64,000 bases of DNA, from positions 1 through 64,000 of the forward strand of contig JAHZAY010000010.1 in NCBI GenBank assembly GCA_019423685.1, given 5' to 3'. The notes below the pieces were generated by a model. The model saw only the letters and a list, made by a program, of their open reading frames with translations, searched no databases and was not told the DNA's origin. The translations under genes were made by a program, and so were the position numbers. This DNA is from Clostridiales bacterium. Its GTDB lineage: Bacteria; Bacillota; Clostridia; Oscillospirales; Ruminococcaceae. Positions 23,725-31,464 of this stretch are shown here, piece by piece (the first letter of the stretch is position 1; each line of letters opens with the position of its first letter).

Positions 23725-25341
23725 ATGGCCATCATCGTATCGCAGGTAAAGATCAAATTGGAGGAAGCAGCCGGTCACGCGCAGCTGTTTGCTGCGGCCA
23801 GAAAGCAGGCCCACCTGCACCCATCCGAGATCGAAAAGGAATATCTGGTCAAAACCAGCGTGGATGCCAGAAAACAGGACAACATCCTGTTGGTCAGCTT
23901 GGTCGGTTTTGAGCTGAAGGACCCGCACAAGGAGGTGGAGGTTCTTGCCCGTCAGAAGGGCAGGGCGGCCGAGCAGGTCAAGATACAGCACAGTCCCGAC
24001 ATCACCTTTTTACACGGGGACAAAAAGCTTGCGCATCCGCCGGTAGTGGTCGGCTTTGGACCTGCGGGAATGTTCGCGGGGCTGAGCCTTGCAAGAGAGG
24101 GGTATCGGCCGGTCATCATAGAACGCGGTGCGGATGTGGACAGCAGAGTGCAGGCGGTGGACCGCTTTTGGAGGGAGCGGCAGCTGGACCCCTCTACCAA
24201 CGTACAGTTTGGAGAAGGGGGTGCTGGCACCTTCTCCGACGGCAAGCTTACCACCCGCATCAACGATCCGCTCTGCTCCTTCATTTTGGAAGAGATGATT
24301 CGGCACGGGGCACCGGAGGAGATCCGGTACCGGCAAAAGCCGCATGTCGGCACCGATTTGCTCAGAGGGATTGTCAAATCCATCCGTGAGGAGATTATCC
24401 GGCTGGGCGGTCAGGTGCACTTCGGGGTGAAGATGGAGAAGCTGATGCTGGAAAATGGACGGGTGTGCGGTGTGCGGACCAGTCAGGGAGAGATCCCAGC
24501 CGAAGCGGTGATTGTGGCCATCGGGCACAGCGCGCGGGATACCTTTGCCGAACTGAGTGCACAACAGGTATTTTTGGAGCCGAAGCCCTTTTCGGTCGGC
24601 GTGCGCATTGAGCAGCGCCAGCAGGTCATCGACTATGGACTTTATGGGGCGCATGCCGGGCATCCACTCCTGCCAAAGGGGGAGTACCAGCTTTCCTGGA
24701 GGGACAAGGAGGGCCGCGGCGTGTACACCTTCTGCATGTGTCCGGGCGGCTTTGTGGTGGCATCTTCCTCAGAAGAGGACACGGTGGTCACCAACGGCAT
24801 GAGCGAGTATGCCCGCGACGGCGAAAATGCTAATTCTGCGCTGGTAGTTTCGGTGGACGCGCGCGACTACGGCCAGGGACCGCTGGCAGGGGTAGGCTTC
24901 CAGCGACAGCTGGAACAGAGGGCCTTTGTGCTTGGTGGGTCGGACTACCGCGCACCGGCACAGTCGGTTAAAAGCTTTTTGGAAGAAAGCACCCCCGACC
25001 TTGCCAAGTCCAGTGTGACCCCGACCTTTTCCTGCGGGGTAAAGGAGGCGGCTCTGCGCAGCTTGTTCCCCGAGACGATCAATCGGATGTTGGGGGAGGG
25101 GCTGCGGCGCTTTAACCACAAGCTGCCGGGCTTTGCCGACGCCGACGCCATCATGACCGGGGTAGAAACCAGAACTTCCTCGCCGGTGCGCATTACGCGC
25201 AGCGCAGAGACGTTGCAGGCGATAGGGATTGCGGGTTTGTACCCGTGCGGCGAAGGAGCTGGATATGCTGGCGGCATTATGAGTGCGGCGGTAGATGGAG
25301 TGAAGGTCGCAAAAAAAATCATCTCGCTGTATCGGGAATGA
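23725..25341 (+). CDS. FAD-dependent oxidoreductase (COG2509 type)
   Basis: A 538-residue flavoprotein. Residues 1-95 form a small N-terminal domain (IIVSQVKIKLEEAA). The FAD-binding Rossmann motif VVVGFGPAGMFAGLSLA follows, then FGEGGAGTFSDGKLTTR, typical of this uncharacterised dehydrogenase family. The C-terminal GVETRTSSPVRI and GLYPCGEGAGYAGGI complete the FAD site. ATG at 23725 behind AAAGGAG; the frame continues upstream without support. Substrate unknown; a cytosolic redox enzyme. It probably has its own transcript. Confidence 0.88.
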   Translation: MAIIVSQVKIKLEEAAGHAQLFAAARKQAHLHPSEIEKEYLVKTSVDARKQDNILLVSLVGFELKDPHKEVEVLARQKGRAAEQVKIQHSPDITFLHGDKKLAHPPVVVGFGPAGMFAGLSLAREGYRPVIIERGADVDSRVQAVDRFWRERQLDPSTNVQFGEGGAGTFSDGKLTTRINDPLCSFILEEMIRHGAPEEIRYRQKPHVGTDLLRGIVKSIREEIIRLGGQVHFGVKMEKLMLENGRVCGVRTSQGEIPAEAVIVAIGHSARDTFAELSAQQVFLEPKPFSVGVRIEQRQQVIDYGLYGAHAGHPLLPKGEYQLSWRDKEGRGVYTFCMCPGGFVVASSSEEDTVVTNGMSEYARDGENANSALVVSVDARDYGQGPLAGVGFQRQLEQRAFVLGGSDYRAPAQSVKSFLEESTPDLAKSSVTPTFSCGVKEAALRSLFPETINRMLGEGLRRFNHKLPGFADADAIMTGVETRTSSPVRITRSAETLQAIGIAGLYPCGEGAGYAGGIMSAAVDGVKVAKKIISLYRE

Positions 25342-25351
25342 TGGGGATAGG

Positions 25352-25385
25352 TTGCATAAAATTGTAATATATGTTACAATTTTAT
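25352..25385 (+). promoter_or_regulatory. bioY promoter with perfect inverted repeat (operator)
   Basis: TTGCAT (25352-25357), 17 bases, TACAAT (25375-25380). A perfect 12-bp inverted repeat, ATAAAATTGTAA (25356-25367) and TTACAATTTTAT (25374-25385) six bases apart, covers the promoter from the -35 edge past the -10. It is a strong operator candidate. BirA is the usual biotin repressor, but the 6-base spacing is shorter than in known BirA sites, so the regulator is uncertain. Confidence 0.75.
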
Positions 25386-25438
25386 CTGCGCTGCCCATCC
25401 AACAGGCGCGCCCAAAATGATTGTGGGAGTGTGGACAG

Positions 25439-25987
25439 ATGAAAACGAGATCGAAAAGCAAGGATTTGACCCTGATGGGTCTGTTTGCTGCCCTGACAGC
25501 AGTGGGGGCATTTATCACCATCCCGGTGCCGCCGGTGCCCTTTACGCTGCAAATCTTCTTTGCCATCCTTTCCGGAGCGCTGCTGGGTTCGCGACGCGGG
25601 GCAACCAGTGTTGGAGTCTATGTGCTGCTGGGGCTGTGCGGGCTGCCGGTATTCACCAAAGGCGCAGGTCCCTCCTATATTTTCCAGCCCACCTTCGGTT
25701 ACCTTTTGGGATTTATTTTGGGGGCATGGGTGTGCGGCAAGATCACCGAATCCCGCTCCAAAACCTTTGGCACCATGCTGCTGGGGTGTTTGGCGGGGGC
25801 ACTGGCAAACTTTGTTGTGGGTATGGCGTACTTTTATGTGATCCAGAATCTCTATCTGGGGCAGCAGATGGGGCTGTGGTCGATTTTGTATTCGAGCTTT
25901 CTTATCTTTCTTCCTGCCGACGGGGTACTGATGGTGCTGGCTGCATATCTGGCCAAAAGGCTGCACCAAAGCCATGTCTTAGATTAG
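25439..25987 (+). CDS. bioY: Biotin transporter BioY
   Basis: A 182-residue membrane protein, the S component that binds biotin for ECF transport. Six hydrophobic segments are visible, with the signatures TIPVPPVPFTLQ (substrate loop), GALLGSRRGATSVGVYVLLGLCGLPVF and FQPTFGYLLGF. The ATG at 25439 follows GGGAGTGTGGACAG. No ecfA/ecfT genes are adjacent, so it likely shares a common ECF module. Its promoter carries a perfect palindrome, suggesting repression when biotin is plentiful. Confidence 0.93.
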   Translation: MKTRSKSKDLTLMGLFAALTAVGAFITIPVPPVPFTLQIFFAILSGALLGSRRGATSVGVYVLLGLCGLPVFTKGAGPSYIFQPTFGYLLGFILGAWVCGKITESRSKTFGTMLLGCLAGALANFVVGMAYFYVIQNLYLGQQMGLWSILYSSFLIFLPADGVLMVLAAYLAKRLHQSHVLD

Positions 25988-26015
25988 AATCATCTGTCCG
26001 GGAAAAAGACAAAAA

Positions 26016-26041
26016 ACGCTTGTCACCGATGGGACAAGCGT
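26016..26041. terminator. Hairpin after bioY
   Basis: ACGCTTGTC / GACAAGCGT stem with an 8-base loop. The T-run is on the minus strand (TTTTTTGTCTTTTT); on the plus strand the tail is poor. Confidence 0.5.
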
Positions 26042-26087
26042 GGTATGATAAAAAGAAGGAAGGATCAGCGGTAAAGGAGCGAACACG

Positions 26088-27422
26088 ATGAAAAGATTGC
26101 AGTTTATATCGCTGCTGCTGGCTTTGTCCCTGGCGCTTGGAGGATGCAGCGGCCTGACAGTGGGCCAATCCGAGCAGCAGAGCGGACAGCAGGATACCCA
26201 GACACAGACGGTGGGAGAGTCCCAGCAAGCCGAACAGCCGCTCTCCAACGAGCACATCCCGACCGAGTTGGAAAGCGAGGGAGTCTTTGTGCAGCACTGG
26301 CAGGATTGGGACAGAGCGTCTCTGCCATCCCAATATCTGATGGAGCTGGACGATACCGCCCTGATGCTCATCGAGCAGGTACAAAATGTCTGCGCAGATG
26401 CTGCCCCAGCCGATCTGTTCGACGGCATTGAGCACGCAAGCGTCAATGCGCTGTTGCAGGTGGCACTGGAAAAAACGCCGGCTATCGATTTCCCGATTCA
26501 GATTGAGCGCAATGAGGACGGGGAGATCGTCGCACAGAGCGAAGAATACCCCGATCATGTGTTGACCAATCTCCTGCGAAACGAACAGGAAGAGGGCAGA
26601 GATCTGCGGGAGTTCTACTATCAGGAGGACGTCACAGCGGTCTATGCGCGGTTGTTTGGCGAAGGAAGGACACTTTCCTTCCAGGACCTTTGTCCGCAGT
26701 ACTACTACTACGCGCGGGAGGGTGTCTTTGCGCACAAGGGTGAGCGGACACCGGTGGATGTTTGGCCGATGATGGTGGACTATCACGACGGGACCAGCGT
26801 AGTGACGGCAGATCTGCTCTTGACGCAGAACACCGGCACAGACAATCCGTTGCAATACACCCGTTCAGACGGCGGGCTTGTGGAGTTGACGGCGGATAAC
26901 TACCAGCAGATGCTGGCGGGGGAGCCGGTCTATCGCTTCAGCTTTGCCAAAGCCCAGGACGGCACCCTGACCTTGACGGGAATCCGGCAGGTGGGCGTGC
27001 TCAACGACAGCTGTGATGCCGTAATCGATGCCGACGAGCCGGTTTCGCAGGATGGACCCGAACTGGAGACGCCGGAGCGAATGATGATTTCTTCGGCGGA
27101 TATGGAGTTCGAGGTGGATTTGCAGAAGGAATATGAGGGCACGACGGCGGTAAACTATCTGCTGGATCTTCTGGAAGGCGCCAGGGCGGTCGATACTTCG
27201 GTGACCGATGAGGTGCTTGCAGGCAGCGGAGCCCGGACGCTGACGATGACCTTGAGCTACAGCGGCGGAGAGACGGTCGTTTTAAACATTCTCAGTCAGG
27301 GTTATCTGCCCGGCATTGCGGCAAGCTATATGACCTTCAGCATCGGCTCTGAACAATACGTCATCGAACAGAGTGGCTATACCGACTTTTCTGCCTGCAT
27401 CAACAACTGCAAGTTGTCTTAG
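26088..27422 (+). CDS. Lipoprotein of unknown function
   Basis: A 444-residue exported protein. A lipoprotein signal is clear (MKRLQFISLLLALSLALGGC, lipobox LGGC), followed by a Gln/Ser-rich linker (residues 22-55) that would span the cell wall. The mature domain has two parts, about 60-230 (YYYYAREGVF motif) and 260-440, the latter rich in beta-strand-type sequence. No catalytic motif is seen. It converges with the RpoN-like gene, with a shared bidirectional terminator between them. Confidence 0.78.
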   Translation: MKRLQFISLLLALSLALGGCSGLTVGQSEQQSGQQDTQTQTVGESQQAEQPLSNEHIPTELESEGVFVQHWQDWDRASLPSQYLMELDDTALMLIEQVQNVCADAAPADLFDGIEHASVNALLQVALEKTPAIDFPIQIERNEDGEIVAQSEEYPDHVLTNLLRNEQEEGRDLREFYYQEDVTAVYARLFGEGRTLSFQDLCPQYYYYAREGVFAHKGERTPVDVWPMMVDYHDGTSVVTADLLLTQNTGTDNPLQYTRSDGGLVELTADNYQQMLAGEPVYRFSFAKAQDGTLTLTGIRQVGVLNDSCDAVIDADEPVSQDGPELETPERMMISSADMEFEVDLQKEYEGTTAVNYLLDLLEGARAVDTSVTDEVLAGSGARTLTMTLSYSGGETVVLNILSQGYLPGIAASYMTFSIGSEQYVIEQSGYTDFSACINNCKLS

Positions 27423-27445
27423 CAGAGCTCATGATTTCACAGAAC

Positions 27446-27479
27446 AAAAAAAGCGTTTCCCGCAAGGGAAACGCTTTTT
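27446..27479. terminator. Bidirectional terminator between lipoprotein and RpoN-like genes
   Basis: Stem AAAAAGCGTTTCCC / GGGAAACGCTTTTT with a GCAA loop; U-runs on both strands serve both convergent genes. Confidence 0.9.
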
Positions 27480-27489
27480 CATTTACCTT

Positions 27490-29049
27490 TTATTTTTTCG
27501 ATGGGTGATGGCAGCATCCGTCCTGGTGGTGATGATCGCAGCATCCGCCCTCGTGGTGGTGGTCACAACAGCCATCTTCATGGTGGTGGTCACAACAGCC
27601 GCCCTCGTGGTGGTCACAGCAGCTGTCCTCGTGGTGGTGGTCACAGCAGCCATCCTCGTGGTGATGATCGCAACAGCCGTCCTCACAGCCGCAGGTGTCA
27701 TCCTCCTGTTCTTCGTTGGGGTCGTAGAAAATGCGGTGTTCGCTGTCCGGAATGTGCAGCTCTTCCCGCAGCCGCTCGATCAGCTCTTCGGTCATAAAGA
27801 TGCCCGCCTTGGCCATCAGCTGTGCAAGCTGTTCGTCGGAGTATGGCTCCTCCGGGTGTTCACCGTGGACAATCTGCTGCAGCTGGCGGCGCACCGACTC
27901 CATTCCTTCCTGCTGTGGGCGGTATTCGCGTGCGACGAAGAATTTCATCGGATAGACCCCGTAAGGGGTTTGCAGATATTTATTTTTCAGCGTTGCGGAA
28001 ACCATCTCAGCCGGCAGAGAGAGGGAATTGGCAAGCTCCTGCAGCGGCAGCAGCTTCATGTAGTGTGGGCCGTAGCGGAAGAAAGGTTCCTGCAATTTGA
28101 TGAGGGCCTTGGTAACACGAACCAGCATCTGTCCGCGGTAATCGATCTCCTGTTGCAGAAGCTTTGCATCCTGGATCTTTTCTTCAAGGTATTCCCGCTC
28201 TTCCCGGTGCTCCTCGCCGCGGGAACGTATCAGCAGGTTCTGGTAATCCTCGTTGATGCGAATGCGCGGAAGCGAGTAGTCGTTGAGGGCAACGTAATAT
28301 TCGTCCACAAACTTAATCATCGTCACATCCGGCAGGATGTACGGTGAGCGGCTGTGGCTGGTGTACTGGGAACCCGGTTTGGGGTTGAGCTGGCGGATGC
28401 GTTCCAGTGCCTCCTGCACCTCGGTGAGGGAAAGGGAGAAGTGCCCGGCAAGCTCCTGGGCGGTTGCGCTGCTGCACAGATCCAGATCCTCCAACAGGCG
28501 CAGAGCGGCGGTATCCTCCTCATCCAACTGCAGCGCAAGGCACTCCTTTAAGCTGGAAGCGCCCACGCCCAGCGGTTCCAAATTCTGGATGACCGCCAAC
28601 GCAGCGTCAAAGCAGGCCGCATCCAACCCTGCATCCCCGAGATCCTGGGCATCGGCGAGCAGGTAGCCGTTTTCGTCCAGGCAGCCAGCCAAAAACAGGG
28701 CGGCTGCGCGGGTGGCTTCCGGCAGATCCATCACGATGATCTGGTCGCTCAGGTGCTGTTCCAGCGTCTTGCCCTCGTGGGCGTTGAGCAGGGCATAGTC
28801 GGGGTCCTCTGCCTCGGGAAGCTCTGTCTCCTTGTCAAAGTAGCCCAGTCCATCCTCAAAATCGTTGGATTCCAGCCACTCCGCCTTGCGGGCGCGCATA
28901 TCTTCGTCGGTATATCCGGTCAGGTTTTCCTCAATCTCGATGACCGGGTTTTCCAGCATCATGTCGTTGAGAAATTCGTTGAGATGCCCGGTATCCATCT
29001 TTAAAATTTTAAGCTGTCTTGCATCCACAGCGTTGTGTGAAGCGGTCAT
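27490..29049 (-). CDS. Divergent sigma-54 (RpoN)-like protein with Cys/His-rich tail
   Basis: A 519-residue protein aligning along its length with sigma-54. Residues 8-42 form region I (RQLKILKMDTGHLNEF, ENPVIEIEE). Residues 95-300 form the core-binding region (NLEPLGVGASSLKECLALQL, LNPKPGSQY, YILPDV). Residues 320-372 form the helix-turn-helix region (EPFFRYGPHYMKLL, KNKYLQTPYGVYPMKFF). Two DNA-binding signatures are altered. The usual HESTVSRV is PAEMVSAT (346-353), and the RpoN box ARRTVAKYRE is TEELIERLRE (420-429). From residue 453 the protein ends in a 67-residue tail of 9-residue repeats, DHHHEDGCC, with 16 Cys and 19 His, a likely metal-binding array. It may be a repurposed, metal-responsive sigma factor or anti-activator. 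No sigma-54 activator is encoded in the window. Confidence 0.85.
   Translation of the reverse strand: MTASHNAVDARQLKILKMDTGHLNEFLNDMMLENPVIEIEENLTGYTDEDMRARKAEWLESNDFEDGLGYFDKETELPEAEDPDYALLNAHEGKTLEQHLSDQIIVMDLPEATRAAALFLAGCLDENGYLLADAQDLGDAGLDAACFDAALAVIQNLEPLGVGASSLKECLALQLDEEDTAALRLLEDLDLCSSATAQELAGHFSLSLTEVQEALERIRQLNPKPGSQYTSHSRSPYILPDVTMIKFVDEYYVALNDYSLPRIRINEDYQNLLIRSRGEEHREEREYLEEKIQDAKLLQQEIDYRGQMLVRVTKALIKLQEPFFRYGPHYMKLLPLQELANSLSLPAEMVSATLKNKYLQTPYGVYPMKFFVAREYRPQQEGMESVRRQLQQIVHGEHPEEPYSDEQLAQLMAKAGIFMTEELIERLREELHIPDSEHRIFYDPNEEQEDDTCGCEDGCCDHHHEDGCCDHHHEDSCCDHHEGGCCDHHHEDGCCDHHHEGGCCDHHHQDGCCHHPSKK
27493..27693 (-). repeat. 27-bp tandem coding repeats (Cys/His tail)
   Basis: Seven tandem units of 27 bp (one of 24 bp) encode DHHHEDGCC variants at the C-terminus of the RpoN-like protein. 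Unit-to-unit changes (EDG/EGG/EDS/QDG) are mostly at the third to first spacer residues, while the CC and HH pairs are kept. Confidence 0.9.
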
Positions 29050-29135
29050 ATTGTATATTCACCTCTGAAATGGTCATCTGTCCGATCTGGTACGATCGGA
29101 AAAACAGATGCGATTGATCGATTAAATTTATATTT

Positions 29136-29141
29136 ATTATA
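29136..29141 (-). promoter_or_regulatory. Extended -10 promoter of the RpoN-like gene
   Basis: TATAAT on the minus strand preceded by TATGC, an extended -10; no good -35. It lies about 87 bases before the start. The 29050-29385 intergenic region also holds the divergent -10 at 29306. Confidence 0.55.
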
Positions 29142-29305
29142 GCATACCTTGCAGAGGTCGAAAATAATCTATCTTCGCTTTCGGGGAAATAACCAAAAAT
29201 ACGACGAGTTTCTTGGCAGATTAAGGAAAAAGAAACCTTCCCAAAGCTACTCGTTTGTGAAAAAAATTTAATAGTTGACGACTAGTCTTGCAGGGAAAAA
29301 TCCGC

Positions 29306-29311
29306 TATAAT
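29306..29311 (+). promoter_or_regulatory. -10 of the zinc-ribbon membrane protein gene
   Basis: TATAAT about 75 bases before the start codon. TTGACG lies 25 bases upstream, too far for a normal -35, so an activator may be needed or a poor -35 is used. Confidence 0.45.
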
Positions 29312-29385
29312 AGACCTATGCGCAAAATCTGCCGTTTTTTCGGCTCTTTGCAAGGAGATTTTACTAGAAAGGTGTGTCCCATTTC

Positions 29386-31299
29386 ATGAAATGTGTCCAC
29401 TGCGGCGAAGAGATAACCGCCGAAGAGTTACAACAAAATCAAGGTCTGTGCCCACACTGCGGCAAGGCCCAGGATCAGGATGCGCAGCAAGAGGTGGCTC
29501 AGGCAAAGCCGGATGAGGCTCAGCCGCCGAAAAAGAAGCGCAGCAAAGCGCCGCTGATTGTGGGTGCGGTGATTATCGTGCTTGCAGTAGCGGCGGTGCT
29601 CTGGGCAGTGCTGGGAGGGGGCAATTCCCCAGAAGTCACAGCACAACAGCACAACAGCCCCACTTCGCTGTCTGCCTTCAGTGAGGATGCCATCCGATTT
29701 GCGCTGGGGGATGAGAGCTACGCCATGTTTACCAACGACGCCGAGGACGAGACCGACCGCCAGTACATTGCGACCGGCCTTGCCATTTCGACTCCGTATA
29801 TTGGAAGCCGAAACTTTGTGGAGCTGTCCAATGGCGAGACAGTCTATCTGCCGATGAGTTTTGAGGATACCTCGGAGATGAAGGGCAAGCTGTGTGTGCG
29901 CACAGCCGACGGGGAAGAAAAGGTGCTGGACGACAACGCCAGCGTCATCTATGCCCACAGCGACAGCGCCGTCTACTACAACAAGTTGGTGGACGGCCAG
30001 TTGGTGCAGACCCGCTACAAGGACGGGAAATTGACTCCCGTTTCGGAAATTGCCGGTGAAGAAAATATCATCGTGACCAAGGCTTCGCACGACGACACCC
30101 TGTTGCAGGTATTGCAGCTGGATGAAAACCAGAACACGCTGGCGGGGGGCTATATCTATAACGGCACAATGCACCTGCTCGACAGCAAGTACACCGTTTA
30201 CGCCATCTCGCCGACAGGACAGGATGTCTTTGTTGTGGAGCCGGAGAGCGACGACAACAAACTGGTCACCCTCTACCGGGTATCCGACCTGGAGACAGCA
30301 GAGCTTGAGCAGATCGCTTCCGGTGTCACCGAGGCGCTGCTCTATGCCGACGGTTCGATGTCCTTCATCGGCGATGCCGATATCGATGCGAACAAATACA
30401 ATCCGGTCGGCAGCCTGTATTTTTACGATCCATCCACCGCACAAGCTACCAAGTGGGCAGACAATGCAGTGGCGCTTTTGACAACAGTTGCGCAGTCGGA
30501 CGGCCTCAACGAGAATACCCGCCAGCTTGCCGCCAGCGAGATGCAGAGCACCAACGAGGAGCGCGACAACTTCTTTGAGGGACAGCTGCACTACATCGAC
30601 GCACAGGGAAATCTGCGCGTGACCTCCCCGGACACTGCCACAGTGGGAGAGAGCGGACTGGAAGGCTTCACCATCTGCGAGGACTTTTACAGCGTCAACG
30701 GCCAGGAGATCGAATATGACATCGACTTTACGGCGGCGGACAACACCTATCTGTACTGGGGCCGCAACGACCAGATGTTCCGCTACCAGCTGGGCAGCAT
30801 GCAGCACGCCCAGGTGCTGACGCTGGACGAGTCGCTGGCGGACAAGAGCGCCACCAACAGCCAGGTTGGCTATCTGATTACCGGAAACGGCAACATCCTG
30901 GAGGAAAGCAACTCGCGCATGGTGCTCAAGAATTTTGACGATGATTCCAGCATCATTATTTTGGACAATGTCGGCTCGATCACCTTGGTGGGAATGGACA
31001 ACGACGGGGAGACGGTATACTTTATTTCGGAGGACAACAGCCTGTATGCCAAGTCCACCGAAAACCGCTCCAACCCAAAGCGCATCGCTTCCAAGGTGAC
31101 CCGCGCAGTTGCGACCTGTGACGGCCTGTATTATCTCCAGGAGTCGGAGAACCAGCCGGAGCCGGTGATCGGAGAGTCTGGGGAAGAGGAGGAGACAAAG
31201 GTTGTCACCGACCTGATGTACCTGCCTTATGGCCAGAGCACTCCGCAGAAGCTGCTGGAAAATGTAACCGATATTTCGTCGATCAGCTTCTCCAAGTAG
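29386..31299 (+). CDS. Zinc-ribbon, single-pass membrane protein with large extracytosolic domain
   Basis: A 637-residue protein of unknown function. Residues 1-27 form a zinc ribbon (CVHCGEEI, then CPHCGKA, two CxxC pairs). A Lys/Pro-rich linker is followed by one membrane helix (about residues 56-76). The rest, about 560 residues outside the membrane, is rich in repeated blade-like segments (ESDDNKLVTLYRVSDLE, DDSSIIILDNVGSITLVG, NSLYAKSTEN), suggesting a beta-propeller. Topology resembles zinc-ribbon proteins common in Clostridia. ATG at 29386; an upstream GTG at 29374 is possible. It is divergent from the RpoN-like gene. A terminator follows. Confidence 0.8.
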   Translation: MKCVHCGEEITAEELQQNQGLCPHCGKAQDQDAQQEVAQAKPDEAQPPKKKRSKAPLIVGAVIIVLAVAAVLWAVLGGGNSPEVTAQQHNSPTSLSAFSEDAIRFALGDESYAMFTNDAEDETDRQYIATGLAISTPYIGSRNFVELSNGETVYLPMSFEDTSEMKGKLCVRTADGEEKVLDDNASVIYAHSDSAVYYNKLVDGQLVQTRYKDGKLTPVSEIAGEENIIVTKASHDDTLLQVLQLDENQNTLAGGYIYNGTMHLLDSKYTVYAISPTGQDVFVVEPESDDNKLVTLYRVSDLETAELEQIASGVTEALLYADGSMSFIGDADIDANKYNPVGSLYFYDPSTAQATKWADNAVALLTTVAQSDGLNENTRQLAASEMQSTNEERDNFFEGQLHYIDAQGNLRVTSPDTATVGESGLEGFTICEDFYSVNGQEIEYDIDFTAADNTYLYWGRNDQMFRYQLGSMQHAQVLTLDESLADKSATNSQVGYLITGNGNILEESNSRMVLKNFDDDSSIIILDNVGSITLVGMDNDGETVYFISEDNSLYAKSTENRSNPKRIASKVTRAVATCDGLYYLQESENQPEPVIGESGEEEETKVVTDLMYLPYGQSTPQKLLENVTDISSISFSK

Positions 31300-31330
31300 T
31301 TTTTGTCGCACCATCCATCTGTGCACAAAA

Positions 31331-31360
31331 GGGTGGCCGGAAAACCGGCCGCCCTTTTTT
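31331..31360 (+). terminator. Terminator after the zinc-ribbon protein gene
   Basis: GGGTGGCCGG / CCGGCCGCCC stem with an AAAA loop, then six T. Confidence 0.9.
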
Positions 31361-31464
31361 AACCTAAAGCAGGAGGGCGTCGCTGCAAGCAGCTGTTCTG
31401 CCTCATTGGATGGTTGCGTTCTTGATAACTGCTGTACCCTGTGCAGCAAAAGAAAGGATATACC

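Noticed and set aside
27500..27700. CRISPR-like spaced repeats
   Set aside because: Units are contiguous 27-bp coding repeats without unique spacers.
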